Shown: positions 1 to 9,520, counted from the first letter of the stretch. The stretch: 64,000 bases of DNA from CAG-632 sp963626805 (GCA_963626805.1 CAVFXS010000036.1:42026-106025); one strand, 5' to 3'. Program-made: numbers and translations. The notes: a model not told the origin generated them from the sequence alone.

Positions 1-1112
1 GCGATCTTACTATTAAAGGCGTTCCGATATATGGAACCACTGACGATAATTCCGTATTTCTGGTCATCCAGAATCAACGGCAGAACCATTATGGCAGATG
101 CCTTTGTCTGCCGGATGCCCGGATATTCCTCCTTCGGCAGATATGTGATAACGGTCGGTTCATCCGTATTCGGAGCTTCCCTGTATAGCCGTTCCATTTC
201 CGGAACCGCCTTCAGATCTGGATTCGACACGCTTTTAAATCGGCATCTGGAATGTTTATTGTAAAATACGCCTTGATTAATATAAATACCACAAAACTCC
301 ACGTGTCGCACCTGTATAATTGTATCAATTATATAATCCATAATTTCTGAAACATCTGATGTAAATGAATTGTTTAAATGTTTCAGAATATCAGACTGGA
401 TTGACAATTCATTGTTATACTGCTTGATCTCATCATTCATCTGGGTTAACTTTATTTTCTGAAGATTTAATTCATCATTTACTTTCTGAAGTCGGTTCTT
501 GAAATCCATCAGCTCCTGATTAGTGTCCTCTATCGAATCAATCTGAGAAAATAGAAGATTGATCCGGTTAACCAGCTTTCGCTCATTCAGATAATAGAGA
601 CGAACAATTACGATATCAAATACACATAACATTGCATATGCAAACAGCAAGAGAAATCCATCTATTGTGATTCCGCAAATCGAAAAATTCAAAATCTGAC
701 ATGCCAATGCAGGAAGCACCAGTTGCATGAATGCCCATACATTCATCAGATCATCCGTAATCCCGCTGTAATATGAGAATTCAAACATAAATGTTACCAG
801 CAATGCGGACAATCCCAGTGATAATGACAGCTTATATGTATAAAACAGGTATGCCATCGTTACAAAAAACAGATACTGCAGATAGGTCATCGCCCGTAAT
901 ACCCACAGCCGATTCCAGAATGCGAATTTCGACACAACTGCTTCCAGAACAGCAAGCACCAGAGTTCCGGTCGGAAGCACCATGTACCATGCATGGAACC
1001 GTTCCAGTTCTCCACAAAAAGACACAATCTGAAATACTAATAGCAAGCCATACAAAACCCGATGAAGTTTTAACTGAATTTGATGATGTTCCAGGATATC
1101 TTCCTCTAACAT
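1..1112 (-). CDS. Membrane protein with coiled coil and GAF-like domain, partial
   Basis: The gene runs off the left edge, so its C-terminus is missing. I translated it by hand from ATG at 1112. Residues 1-180 are hydrophobic with about six membrane segments, followed by a coiled coil (the stretch LMDFKNRLQKVNDELNLQKI lies in it) and then a GAF-like sensory fold (YIIDTIIQVRHVEFCGIYIN, later a PLILDDQKYGIIVSG strand pattern). This layout is usual for signalling proteins whose missing end would be GGDEF, HD-GYP, SpoIIE phosphatase or histidine kinase; which one cannot be told here. A GGAGG site at 1121-1125 lies inside the end of the FtsA-like gene, and only two bases separate that stop from this start, so the two are translationally coupled. 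No function is assigned. Confidence 0.8.
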   Translation of the reverse strand, partial: MLEEDILEHHQIQLKLHRVLYGLLLVFQIVSFCGELERFHAWYMVLPTGTLVLAVLEAVVSKFAFWNRLWVLRAMTYLQYLFFVTMAYLFYTYKLSLSLGLSALLVTFMFEFSYYSGITDDLMNVWAFMQLVLPALACQILNFSICGITIDGFLLLFAYAMLCVFDIVIVRLYYLNERKLVNRINLLFSQIDSIEDTNQELMDFKNRLQKVNDELNLQKIKLTQMNDEIKQYNNELSIQSDILKHLNNSFTSDVSEIMDYIIDTIIQVRHVEFCGIYINQGVFYNKHSRCRFKSVSNPDLKAVPEMERLYREAPNTDEPTVITYLPKEEYPGIRQTKASAIMVLPLILDDQKYGIIVSGSIYRNAFNSKI

Positions 1113-1114
1113 AC

Positions 1115-3178
1115 TTATTTCCTCCAGTAAATCGTTACAATATCTCCATTATGCAATTCGTCAAAAGGCTCTGCCTTCTGTCCGTTCAGCTGCATGACCA
1201 GCTCTGTTCCCTGTACCGTTGATGTATCAAACTTCATTGCATCAATCGCTTCTACAAACACATACTTCTCCTTGCCGGTCAGTGTATAGCTTTTATCATT
1301 GGCTAAAATCGAAATACTGCTTTCGAATTTGACCGTTTCTTCCGGTTCCTCCTCAGCCTTCGATTTCTCTGTTGATACCGTTTTTTCCTCTGCCTCTTCC
1401 GGTTCTGCCACCAGATCTCGGAAGTTTAACTCCTGTGACCAGTCCACAGAAAAATTCTCATATACCTTAGTATCTCCGGCTGCTTCCTCATGATTTACCA
1501 TGATACGTCCCTCCGGATGAATATCCAGAAACTGTAACAGCTGCTCCAGAGTATAATAATTCAGGATTTCGATCCGATCCTGATCCTGAATCTGATAATA
1601 TTCCGACTGAAGTCTCTCATTTACACTGGCAAACTTCGGACAGGATATCCGGTGTCCGTTTACCTGAAATGTAATCGTCTTCTGAAATTCCGGTATCTGA
1701 CTCAAGGTAAGACCTGCATCTTCCCCTTTCGTTGATATCCGGATCGTAATCTGATCATTTGCCACGATTGCGGTATTGATAGAAGCTTCTCTGCCGTTTA
1801 CCGAAATCACAGCTGCCTCACCCTGCATACCACGTACGAACCGACCTTTACCGTTCAATGTATAGTTCAGATCTGCTCCCCGCTTTGGGAATACATCCTC
1901 ATTCTTCAATCCCAGCTGCATTGCCGCATCAAAGACTGTCAGATGATTATTGTTATACAATCTGACTCTTGCATCATTCACAAGTACAAACATAAAATGA
2001 TTCTTTTGATCATAGTAATTCAGACAGATACCGATCGGCGTTACCAGTAACGGATCCTTTTTCACATTCGGCACATGCATATGAATATTCTGCATAACCT
2101 CCTCACCCCGGAGTGCAACCCGCTCCTCCGGCAGTTCCAGACATGCAGCCAATGCCGCTGTAAATCCACTGATCTTACCGCCGCCGCCTACTACAAACAC
2201 CGCGCTTACTGCCTTACCGCCATTCAGTTCCCGGATCTTATCTGCGATACTTCCGGTGATTTCCCGCACTACAGCCTCTGTCTTCGCATATACCTCTGCC
2301 GGTGTGATCTTATGTGAAATCCCCATAATGTCCTTATAGGTCAGGCTCTTCCGTTTCGATGGGATCATCTTTATCTTTTCTGCCGTCGCAAAATCCACCA
2401 GATACTCCTTCACCAGTACTTCCGTAATCTCATCACCTGCAGATGGGATCATTCCGTAACCGATAATACTTCCGTCCTTCGTCACACAGATATCCGAGGT
2501 ACCGGCTCCGACATCCACCAGACAGATATTCAATAATCTGTAATTCTGTGGAATTGCCACATTCATTGCCGCAATTGGCTCCAGTGTCAGATTCGATACT
2601 ACCAGATCTGCCTGTTCGACTGCGGCATACAAACCATCTACTACCTCTTCTGGTAGGAATGTTGCCAGAACATCCCCGGCAATCTTATATGCCTTATGTC
2701 CCTCCAGATTCGTAATCTCATATCCATTCAGATAATACCTGATCACCGTATAGCCTACGCAGAAAAATTTCTCTTCGGTTCCGATCTCCTGTAACAGCTG
2801 CTCATGTGCCCGCTCAACACCAAGCATTTCCAGAGAATGGATATACTCCAGATTCACCACCGTCTGATCATGAAACTCGTACTCTCCATAACCCACCGCA
2901 GTCTTTAACACACGTCCGGCAGCCGCAATACTCACCTCATGAAGCGGACGTTCCAGCTGCAGCTCCAGCTCGTGCTTTACAAACCGGATAGATTCTGCCA
3001 CCTGTGCAATGTCATGGATCTGTCCATCGATCATAGCCCGTGTTTCATGAAGCCTTACCGCCTGTGCAACCACATGAAATCCCGTAACATCCTGATATCC
3101 AACTGTTCCCACAATACTTCTGGTTCCGATATCGAGACCAAATACCAGAGGCTGTGGATATTTTGATATTGCTTCCAT
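1115..3178 (-). CDS. FtsA-like actin-fold cell division protein with beta-grasp tail
   Basis: An actin/HSP70-fold ATPase of the FtsA/PilM group. The phosphate-1 loop GLDIGTRSIVG is at residues 14-24, VDVGAGTSDICV is the phosphate-2 strand, and VFVVGGGGKISGF is the adenosine loop. The protein is about 687 residues, far longer than the roughly 420 of ordinary FtsA. The extra C-terminal half has repeated small beta-rich segments, an acidic linker (AEEKTVSTEKSKAEEEPEET) and a last beta-grasp-like unit ending NGDIVTIYWRK. I chose ATG 3178 because AGGAG sits five bases upstream; an ATG at 3193 has no good site. It is followed two bases later by a membrane/GAF gene. The FtsA fold suggests a role at the membrane with cell-division or envelope polymers, but no ftsZ is nearby, so the role is inferred only. 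Confidence 0.85.
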   Translation of the reverse strand: MEAISKYPQPLVFGLDIGTRSIVGTVGYQDVTGFHVVAQAVRLHETRAMIDGQIHDIAQVAESIRFVKHELELQLERPLHEVSIAAAGRVLKTAVGYGEYEFHDQTVVNLEYIHSLEMLGVERAHEQLLQEIGTEEKFFCVGYTVIRYYLNGYEITNLEGHKAYKIAGDVLATFLPEEVVDGLYAAVEQADLVVSNLTLEPIAAMNVAIPQNYRLLNICLVDVGAGTSDICVTKDGSIIGYGMIPSAGDEITEVLVKEYLVDFATAEKIKMIPSKRKSLTYKDIMGISHKITPAEVYAKTEAVVREITGSIADKIRELNGGKAVSAVFVVGGGGKISGFTAALAACLELPEERVALRGEEVMQNIHMHVPNVKKDPLLVTPIGICLNYYDQKNHFMFVLVNDARVRLYNNNHLTVFDAAMQLGLKNEDVFPKRGADLNYTLNGKGRFVRGMQGEAAVISVNGREASINTAIVANDQITIRISTKGEDAGLTLSQIPEFQKTITFQVNGHRISCPKFASVNERLQSEYYQIQDQDRIEILNYYTLEQLLQFLDIHPEGRIMVNHEEAAGDTKVYENFSVDWSQELNFRDLVAEPEEAEEKTVSTEKSKAEEEPEETVKFESSISILANDKSYTLTGKEKYVFVEAIDAMKFDTSTVQGTELVMQLNGQKAEPFDELHNGDIVTIYWRK

Positions 3179-3222
3179 ACCTGCTCCTGTCATTCCAATA
3201 CTACTTTCAGTTTATCATAATC

Positions 3223-3816
3223 CTATTGAGACTTCAATAAACCATCCACCTGTTTTTCTGTATCCTCAAAGGATGATGAATTATCGATCCAGGCTGATGT
3301 ATTCTGTCTGTAATACGCTTCATCCGACTGATTTTTCATTACCGCCCTGCACTTTTCTTCTGTATATCCGCGATTCTCCATCAAACGCTTGATCCGTATG
3401 GATTCCTCTACATATACGTACCAAATTTCGTCACAGATTGCCGTATAGCCGTCCTCTATCAATAACGCAGCTTCTATGACAAACAGCTGACAGCTGCCAC
3501 TCTGTTTCTGCTGTTCAATCTCATTCCGGATCCATGCCTTTACCGCCGGATGCACGATCTCATTTAACTGTTTTAAACGATCCGTATCCTGAAAGACCAT
3601 CTGCCCAAGTGCAACCCGGTTAACGGTCTCGTCTGCATGAAACACAGTCTCCGGGAACACCGCTTTTATCTTCTCATAAGCAGCCTGTCCCGGCTCCATC
3701 AGATCATGTGCAACCCGGTCCGCCTCTACAATATATGCCTGATATTTGTCACGGAGCAAATTAAGAAGCGTGCTTTTCCCGGAGCCGATCCCGCCTGTTA
3801 TCCCGATTATTTTCAT
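3223..3816 (-). CDS. coaE: Dephospho-CoA kinase
   Basis: Catalyses the last step of coenzyme A synthesis, ATP-dependent phosphorylation of the ribose 3'-hydroxyl of dephospho-CoA. The P-loop GITGGIGSGKST lies at the N-terminus; the VEADRVAHDLMEPG segment matches the conserved DxxxH region, and VNRVALGQMVF and EIVHPAVKAWI are family motifs. Length (197 residues) is normal. ATG 3816 fits the family N-terminus (MKIIGITGG) and an AGGGG site; an upstream ATG at 3825 has the site too close. It begins 12 bases after the polA stop, and polA-coaE is a frequent Firmicutes pair. Confidence 0.95.
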   Translation of the reverse strand: MKIIGITGGIGSGKSTLLNLLRDKYQAYIVEADRVAHDLMEPGQAAYEKIKAVFPETVFHADETVNRVALGQMVFQDTDRLKQLNEIVHPAVKAWIRNEIEQQKQSGSCQLFVIEAALLIEDGYTAICDEIWYVYVEESIRIKRLMENRGYTEEKCRAVMKNQSDEAYYRQNTSAWIDNSSSFEDTEKQVDGLLKSQ

Positions 3817-3828
3817 TTGTACCATCCC

Positions 3829-6468
3829 CTATTTTGCATCATACCAGTTATCTGCCTCATGAATATCAATATTCAGAGGCACCAGCAGTTCTACTGCCTG
3901 CTCCATTTCCTCATGAAGGATCTGTACCACATCCTCTATCTCGTCTCCGGCCGTCTCGATCATCAGTTCATCATGGATCTGCAGAATCAGTCTGGACTTC
4001 CGTCCTTCCCGAATCAGCCGACTGCGCACCCGGTTCATGGCGATCTTTATAATATCAGCAGCGGTTCCCTGAATCGGGGAATTCATAGCGATCCGTTCAC
4101 CGAAATTCCGTTGCATAAAATTGCTTGACTGAATCTCCGGCACCGGCCGCAGTCTGTGATACATGGTTTCTACCGTACCGCTTTCTTTCGCACGAGCCAC
4201 CTGTGCATCCAGAAATTCCTTGATCTTCGGATAGGTTTTGAAATAGCGTTCGATATAATCCGCTGCTTCCTTTCTCGAAATATCCAGATCCTGACTCAGT
4301 CCATATGCACTGATACCATATACGATTCCGAAATTAACCGCCTTTGCATTCCGTCTCTGTAACGGTGTCACTTCCTCTATCGGGACACCAAAGACCTCCG
4401 ACGCCGTGGACGCATGGATATCCCGGTTATGGCGAAATGCATCCAGAAGCGTCTCGTCCTGTGACAGATGTGCCAGTACCCGTAGCTCGATCTGTGAATA
4501 ATCCGCATCCACAAATACAAATCCGTCCTTCGGTATAAATACCTTTCGAATCATGCGTCCCAGCGGCATCCGGATCGGTATATTCTGGAGATTCGGTTCC
4601 GTACTGCTGATTCTTCCGGTTGCAGTAATTGTCTGATGAAATCTGCCGTGTATCCGTTCATCCGGTGCAATGTAAGCAGCCAGTCCATCAGCATAGGTGG
4701 ACTTTAGCTTCGTCAATTGCCGGTATTCCAGAATTTCCGAAATGATCGGATGCTCCTGCTTGATCTTTTCAAGAACCTCCACATTGGTCGAATATCCGGT
4801 TTTCGTTTTCTTCGCCCCCGGCAGATTCATATGCTCAAACAGCACCTCGCCCAATTGCTTCGGTGACTGGATATTAAACTCTTCGCCTGCCAGCTCATGA
4901 ATATGTTGTTCCAGCTGTCTGATCCGTTCTGCCAGCTGCATACCGTATTCCTGTAGTGCCTCACGCCGTACCCGGATTCCGTAATATTCCATATCATATA
5001 ACGCATAAATGGTCGGACATTCGATCTTCCAGTACAGCTCCAGCATATTCTTATCCTTCAGCATGGTTTCTATCCGAAGGCCTGCCTGAAATGCCGTACA
5101 CACCTCATATCCAAGCATTTTTTTGATTTCCTCTGTCTGGAGATTCAATGCCGTGATTTCCTGTTTTCCCATCAGTTCCTTTTGTGATGGCAGTGTAATT
5201 CCCAATATATCTCTTGCAATATCATCATAATAATACGTATCCTTTAGCGGATTCAGCAGATAGCATGCAATTGCCAGATCCAGGATCTCACCCTCTGTCA
5301 CTGTATGCTCCAGACCGTGCAGCTGATGCTTCCAGCCAATGGTCACTCTTTTTCCTGCTGTCTTCATATATGTTCCTACCTGTTCCGTCAGATAAGCCTC
5401 TGTCATAAAACCACCAACCGGAATCAGATAACAGGTCTCTGCTTTCATCGCAAATAATATACCAAGCAGTCCCTGATCTCCCATTACACATTGAAGTGCA
5501 GAGTACGGACAATCCAACAGCTGCTGGAGCACCGGTTCCGCTTCCATAAGATCTTCCAGCACCTGCACGGTCACATTCATGGTGTTCGATACCTCTGCCG
5601 GCACTGTAAACCGCTTCAGCACACTCTTTAACTCCAGCTGTTTAAATAACTGATATGCCTGATCATTAAACATATCCTCAATCAGCATGGAATCAAGGCT
5701 GATATCCAGCGGGCAGTCCAGCTTGATCGTTGCCAGCTGCTTGCTCATCAATGCCTGTTCATAATATTCCTTCAGATTCTCCCTTGCCTTATTGGGCTTG
5801 ATCTCATCAATGTGCGCATAAGCATTTTCAATAGACTGATACTGTTCAATAATCTTAGTTGCCGTCTTTTCTCCGATTCCCGGCACTCCCGGAATATTAT
5901 CCGAAGCATCTCCCATCAGCCCTTTTACATCAATAAAGGCAACCGGCGACACCAGATATCGTTCCTGTACATCTTTGGCATAATAATCTTCAATAATCGT
6001 TCCTGACAGCTTGGTTTTCGGAATCCGGACCAGAATATCATCCGTTGCCAGCTGAAGCAGATCCCGGTCTCCGGATACGATCGTCACCCGATATCCGGCA
6101 TCCCTTCCCTTACGGGACAACGTGCCGATCAGATCATCCGCCTCAAAGCCTCCCTGTTCTATTGTCTGTATATTCATTGCGTGCAGAACCTCTTTCATCA
6201 CAGGGACCTGCTCCCGCAATTCTTCCGGCATAGGCTTTCTGGTTCCCTTATATGCCTCATATTGCAGATGCCGGAACGTCGGCTGATGTACATCAAATGC
6301 CACACATAAATGTGTCGGCTGTTCTTCATCCATCAGTTTCAGTAATATATTCAAAAATCCCAGAATCGCGTTGGTATGCAACCCCTGTGAATTCGATAAT
6401 ACCGGAAGTCCATAATATGCTCTGTTTAAAATACTGTGTCCGTCAATCAGCAGTAGTTTCTTCTCCAT
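3829..6468 (-). CDS. polA: DNA polymerase I
   Basis: Family A polymerase for Okazaki fragment processing and repair, 879 residues. The N-terminal third is the 5'-3' exonuclease (LLIDGHSILNRAYYG; FEADDLIGTLSRKG; SGDRDLLQL; GDASDNIPGVPGIGEKTA). The middle 3'-5' exonuclease fold lacks the acidic DxE motif, so proofreading is probably absent, as in many Gram-positive PolI. Polymerase motifs are DADYSQIELRVLAHLSQD (A), RRNAKAVNFGIVYGISAYG (B) and QIHDELMIE (C). I chose ATG 6468, preceded by AAGGAG, because the 81 extra upstream codons read as the other frame of the preceding gene. It overlaps the end of that gene by 26 bases and is followed by coaE. Confidence 0.97.
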   Translation of the reverse strand: MEKKLLLIDGHSILNRAYYGLPVLSNSQGLHTNAILGFLNILLKLMDEEQPTHLCVAFDVHQPTFRHLQYEAYKGTRKPMPEELREQVPVMKEVLHAMNIQTIEQGGFEADDLIGTLSRKGRDAGYRVTIVSGDRDLLQLATDDILVRIPKTKLSGTIIEDYYAKDVQERYLVSPVAFIDVKGLMGDASDNIPGVPGIGEKTATKIIEQYQSIENAYAHIDEIKPNKARENLKEYYEQALMSKQLATIKLDCPLDISLDSMLIEDMFNDQAYQLFKQLELKSVLKRFTVPAEVSNTMNVTVQVLEDLMEAEPVLQQLLDCPYSALQCVMGDQGLLGILFAMKAETCYLIPVGGFMTEAYLTEQVGTYMKTAGKRVTIGWKHQLHGLEHTVTEGEILDLAIACYLLNPLKDTYYYDDIARDILGITLPSQKELMGKQEITALNLQTEEIKKMLGYEVCTAFQAGLRIETMLKDKNMLELYWKIECPTIYALYDMEYYGIRVRREALQEYGMQLAERIRQLEQHIHELAGEEFNIQSPKQLGEVLFEHMNLPGAKKTKTGYSTNVEVLEKIKQEHPIISEILEYRQLTKLKSTYADGLAAYIAPDERIHGRFHQTITATGRISSTEPNLQNIPIRMPLGRMIRKVFIPKDGFVFVDADYSQIELRVLAHLSQDETLLDAFRHNRDIHASTASEVFGVPIEEVTPLQRRNAKAVNFGIVYGISAYGLSQDLDISRKEAADYIERYFKTYPKIKEFLDAQVARAKESGTVETMYHRLRPVPEIQSSNFMQRNFGERIAMNSPIQGTAADIIKIAMNRVRSRLIREGRKSRLILQIHDELMIETAGDEIEDVVQILHEEMEQAVELLVPLNIDIHEADNWYDAK

Positions 6469-7015
6469 TCGACTCTCCTTCCTCCGGCTGTGCAGTCTGC
6501 TCCTGCAGGTACTTCTGCAGCCGCTCATAATAGCTGGTCGTATCCGTTTTTCTGGACTGCTCCAGATATTCCGGCAGATCAAATATCTTATAATCATCCG
6601 GATGAAACAGCTTTTCCCCGAAATAATCATAATAATAGTACTCGGACTGTGCCGTTTTAATTGCCGTCTGTGCTTCCTGATACACCTTCTCCTGATGACT
6701 CTCATAGGCAAAAAATCCCATGGTGATACAGGCCGCCACGATCAGTACGATCGTCGATCCGGTCAGCTTTCTGCGATTCTGAAGATGCTTATATTCACTG
6801 TTCAGCTTTTCCTTCATCTGTTCCTTATAGCTGATTGTCGGCACAATATCATCATCCAACTGCTTCATACCGACCATCAGTGTATAATAAATCTCCAGTT
6901 CCTCCGCACAGTTGCTGCATCCCCGGATATGCCGAATAAATTCCAACTTCTCCCCATTATCCAGTTTATCTTCTATAAATGCTACAATCTTGGATTGTGC
7001 CTCCAGACAATTCAT
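6443..7015 (-). CDS. Anti-sigma-like zinc-finger membrane protein
   Basis: 190 residues. The N-terminus has the zf-HC2 pattern Cys3, His29-x3-Cys33-x2-Cys36 (HIRGCSNC), found in anti-sigma factors of the ECF type. One membrane helix follows at about 85-105 (TIVLIVAACITMGFFAY), then a charged, tyrosine-rich extracellular part (QSEYYYYDYFGEKLF) and an acidic tail. No sigma factor gene lies beside it, which is the usual partner, so anti-sigma activity is inferred from the fold alone. It ends inside polA, 26 bases overlapping, and starts 15 bases after the PrsW-like gene, so the three are probably one transcript. PrsW proteases are known to cleave anti-sigma factors, which makes the pairing suggestive. 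Confidence 0.8.
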   Translation of the reverse strand: MNCLEAQSKIVAFIEDKLDNGEKLEFIRHIRGCSNCAEELEIYYTLMVGMKQLDDDIVPTISYKEQMKEKLNSEYKHLQNRRKLTGSTIVLIVAACITMGFFAYESHQEKVYQEAQTAIKTAQSEYYYYDYFGEKLFHPDDYKIFDLPEYLEQSRKTDTTSYYERLQKYLQEQTAQPEEGESNGEETTAD

Positions 7016-7030
7016 ATTATATCACCAGCT

Positions 7031-8263
7031 TTATTTTCTAATCGTATTATAGTAAAAACGCACCTGCAAAAACGTCATATTCTCATAAATATTCATCCGG
7101 ATCCGCGTCCACTCCTGCTGACTTCCCAGATAATAAATATCGGTCAGATTATTGCATCCATCAAAGATATGATTACCGAGATACCCTACATGCGGGAGCA
7201 GGATCTGCCGCAGATTATAACAATATTCAAATGCATAATTTCCGATTCCCATTAACTGATCCGGCATAATCACGGTCTGCAGATACGGACAGTTGAAAAA
7301 TGCGGTATCATCGATCAGCCGCAGTCCCGGCGGCAACTTCACATTTACAACATTGGTATAGGCAAACGCTCTTCTGGCGATCACACGCACCGGATAATTC
7401 TCAATATATTCCGGAATCACCAGGATCTGTCCCTGAAACGGTCTGGTCAGTCCCAGTATGATAATCTCCCGCTGATCCGTAATCGCATAGCGAAGCCATC
7501 CGTCCTTGGTAACCTTCACCTTCAGACGCCCTGTAATGTTATGATCATGTTTTGAAAAATAGATGCACATACAAATGGTAAATATGTACATAAATACCAC
7601 AAATACACCGAAGAATACCATCATGATGATCGTACCGACTGATAAGGCATAATCATAGATGCCATGAATCAGTGCCGGTACCGCCAGTGCCAGTGCCAGA
7701 AAACCGGCACATTTTCCGAACTTATGCTGAAAGGTAGCTTCCTTTGCTTTTCCATAGAAAAAACCCATAAAAATCGCAACCGAGGTGTGTAATGGAATTG
7801 CCAGAAATGCCCGGCTGATTCCCACGCCCAGACCCGGCAGGAAACCCTGAATTACTCCGAGCTCGATCGTATTGGAAAATACATATATAAGATTCTCCAG
7901 TAACGCAAAACCAAGTGAGGTTGCAACCGCATAGACCACTCCGTCAAACGCATAGTCAAACGCCTTGTTTTTCCATGTGATCATCAGCATAAACAGAAAC
8001 TTACAGACCTCCTCCGTAATCGCAACGATAAAGAAGTTCTCAATAAAGATGTACGCAATCGAATCCTCCAGCAATATAAATCCCAGTATTGCAGAACCCA
8101 GCAGTTCAATCAGCATTGCCGGGATCGTACTCAGAACTCCCATCCCCATTAAGCCGAGCTGTAATCCAAACGGCTCCTTTTCTATTTTATCATTGAAGTT
8201 TATCACCAGCATAAATACCACTACCGGTGCAACTGCAACTATAAACAAAATCAGACTTATCAT
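7031..8263 (-). CDS. PrsW-like intramembrane metalloprotease with leucine-rich tail
   Basis: 410 residues. Residues 1-235 carry about eight membrane helices with the PrsW/CPBP-type motifs: EE at 84-85 in AITEEVCKFL, His159 in IPLHTSVAIFMG and His200-x3-Asp204 in ALIHGIYDYAL. After a short linker, residues 290-400 form BspA-like leucine-rich repeats (VNVKLPPGLRLIDDTAFFNC, LQTVIMPDQLMGIGNYAFEY). B. subtilis PrsW cleaves the anti-sigma factor RsiW; here the zinc-finger membrane protein just downstream is a candidate substrate. ATG 8263 is chosen because CAGGAG lies at the right distance; in-frame ATGs further upstream do not have such a site. The repeat domain fused to the protease is unusual. 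Confidence 0.85.
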   Translation of the reverse strand: MISLILFIVAVAPVVVFMLVINFNDKIEKEPFGLQLGLMGMGVLSTIPAMLIELLGSAILGFILLEDSIAYIFIENFFIVAITEEVCKFLFMLMITWKNKAFDYAFDGVVYAVATSLGFALLENLIYVFSNTIELGVIQGFLPGLGVGISRAFLAIPLHTSVAIFMGFFYGKAKEATFQHKFGKCAGFLALALAVPALIHGIYDYALSVGTIIMMVFFGVFVVFMYIFTICMCIYFSKHDHNITGRLKVKVTKDGWLRYAITDQREIIILGLTRPFQGQILVIPEYIENYPVRVIARRAFAYTNVVNVKLPPGLRLIDDTAFFNCPYLQTVIMPDQLMGIGNYAFEYCYNLRQILLPHVGYLGNHIFDGCNNLTDIYYLGSQQEWTRIRMNIYENMTFLQVRFYYNTIRK

Positions 8264-8347
8264 ACTTTCTCCTGTTTCCTCTGTGCTTTTATCCATATCA
8301 CTCATTATATGCGATTCCGGATTTGAATGCAAGGAACGCACACAAAG

Positions 8348-8393
8348 AAATCCCGAAGAGCTATGCCAATCATAACACAACTCTTCGGGATTT
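8348..8393. terminator. Bidirectional terminator hairpin downstream of tRNA-Leu
   Basis: A 13-bp perfect stem, 8348-8360 with 8381-8393, and a 20-base loop. It sits just past the 3' end of the minus-strand tRNA-Leu. The run of T after it is better on the plus strand (TTTTT at 8391-8395) than on the minus strand (TTTCTTT), so it can stop transcription both ways. Confidence 0.7.
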
Positions 8394-8399
8394 TTCTAC

Positions 8400-8482
8400 T
8401 GCCGGCAGCGGGACTTGAACCCGCACGCGGTTGCCCGCAACAGATTTTGAGTCTGCCTCGTCTGCCATTCCGACACGCCGGC
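8400..8482 (-). tRNA. tRNA-Leu (anticodon CAA)
   Basis: 83 bases with a long variable arm. Acceptor stem GCCGGCG pairs with TGCCGGC, discriminator A. Anticodon stem GCAGA/TCTGT closes the loop CTCAAAA, giving anticodon CAA for UUG codons. The variable stem (TTGCGGGCAA region) and T arm GCGGGTTCAAGTCCCGC are normal. CCA is not encoded. Confidence 0.95.
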
Positions 8483-8555
8483 ATGTCTTACAAAAGCTCA
8501 CAGCTTTTGCGTCAACATTTGATAGTATATATGAATTTTTTTCGGTTGTCAACCT

Positions 8556-9425
8556 TTAATCTGCCAAAATCTTTCTGGCAACCAGTGCAAACCGGCCGTC
8601 TTCTGTGTTATAAGCACAGGTTGATAATGTAAGCAATGTATCACCGTAAGAAACCTCTGTATCAATCTCATACGGAGTCAATGCCTGTACCTGCTCCACA
8701 TAAGCATTAAACTCCTCTTCGGAACCGGCATCAAAGAACTCATAATATTTAAAATGCTCTGTATCCTCTTCCGGATAAATCTGAGAATAAAATGCTGCAA
8801 TCACCTCATACTCACCGTCTTCATCCAGGGTATCAAACGTTAACGTCTTGTGTGTCTGGTAATACTCCTCCGAGACATACTTCAGGATTCCCGCGAACAT
8901 AGTTCCCGTCTTCATATTATGTCCATAGATCAGCAGATTGTCGGTCGGAAGCCTATAATTCGACCGCAGATCCATAAACGGAAGGCCGGAACCGTCCCAT
9001 TCCTCTTCAAAATTGCGATGAATATAATATTCATTATCACCTGCGTGCTGCATGACCGGATAGTTTACCTTTGTCCCAGGAATCGTCAGCCAGCCGATAA
9101 AATCCGGATTCTGTCTGTAAAGCTCCGCAAACTTCTTCTGTACCAGTCTTCCGTTGATCTTCTCATACTCTATCTGATGTTCCTGTGTATTATCCGCGTT
9201 TTCTGTATCCTCTGCTTTCCCATCGGATACCAGCTGTTTTAACTCCTTTACCTGATCCTGACTGTGCTTCGATCTCAGAAAATAATTTCCCAGATAAATA
9301 ATACATCCGACAGCAATGCAGATGCAGATTATTCCAAGAATCAGCCGAAGCCAATCAATCGTTCCGGCCCTCTTTTTTACCGCCTGTTTTTCTTCCTGCA
9401 TTTCCGCTTTTTCTTCCCTGCTCAT
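8556..9425 (-). CDS. srtB: Class B sortase
   Basis: Membrane-anchored cysteine transpeptidase that joins sorting-signal proteins to the cell wall or to each other. Of 289 residues, the first 30 are charged, 31-51 form a membrane helix (LRLILGIICICIAVGCIIYL), and the catalytic domain begins near 90 with the NPDFIGWLTIPGTKVNYPVM pattern of class B enzymes. The catalytic residues are His in LLIYGHNM, Cys270 in TLSTCAY and Arg278 in DGRFALVAR. A GAGAGG site precedes ATG 9425. No sorting-signal substrate (LPXTG or NPQTN-like) is visible nearby, so the substrate is unknown. Confidence 0.93.
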   Translation of the reverse strand: MSREEKAEMQEEKQAVKKRAGTIDWLRLILGIICICIAVGCIIYLGNYFLRSKHSQDQVKELKQLVSDGKAEDTENADNTQEHQIEYEKINGRLVQKKFAELYRQNPDFIGWLTIPGTKVNYPVMQHAGDNEYYIHRNFEEEWDGSGLPFMDLRSNYRLPTDNLLIYGHNMKTGTMFAGILKYVSEEYYQTHKTLTFDTLDEDGEYEVIAAFYSQIYPEEDTEHFKYYEFFDAGSEEEFNAYVEQVQALTPYEIDTEVSYGDTLLTLSTCAYNTEDGRFALVARKILAD

Positions 9426-9520
9426 CTTATCTGCCTCTCTTTCAATTCTATGAATTCATAGCGATATCCACTACAATCACAATACACTCAAATCATAATA
9501 TACCGTAATAATCAAGTAGG

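Noticed and set aside
6469..6711. An 81-residue N-terminal extension of DNA polymerase I
   Set aside because: It is Arg/Ser-rich, lies wholly within the zinc-finger protein gene in another frame, and a proper AAGGAG site precedes ATG 6468.
8264..8380. N-terminal extension of the PrsW-like protein
   Set aside because: It crosses the terminator hairpin; the CAGGAG site supports ATG 8263.
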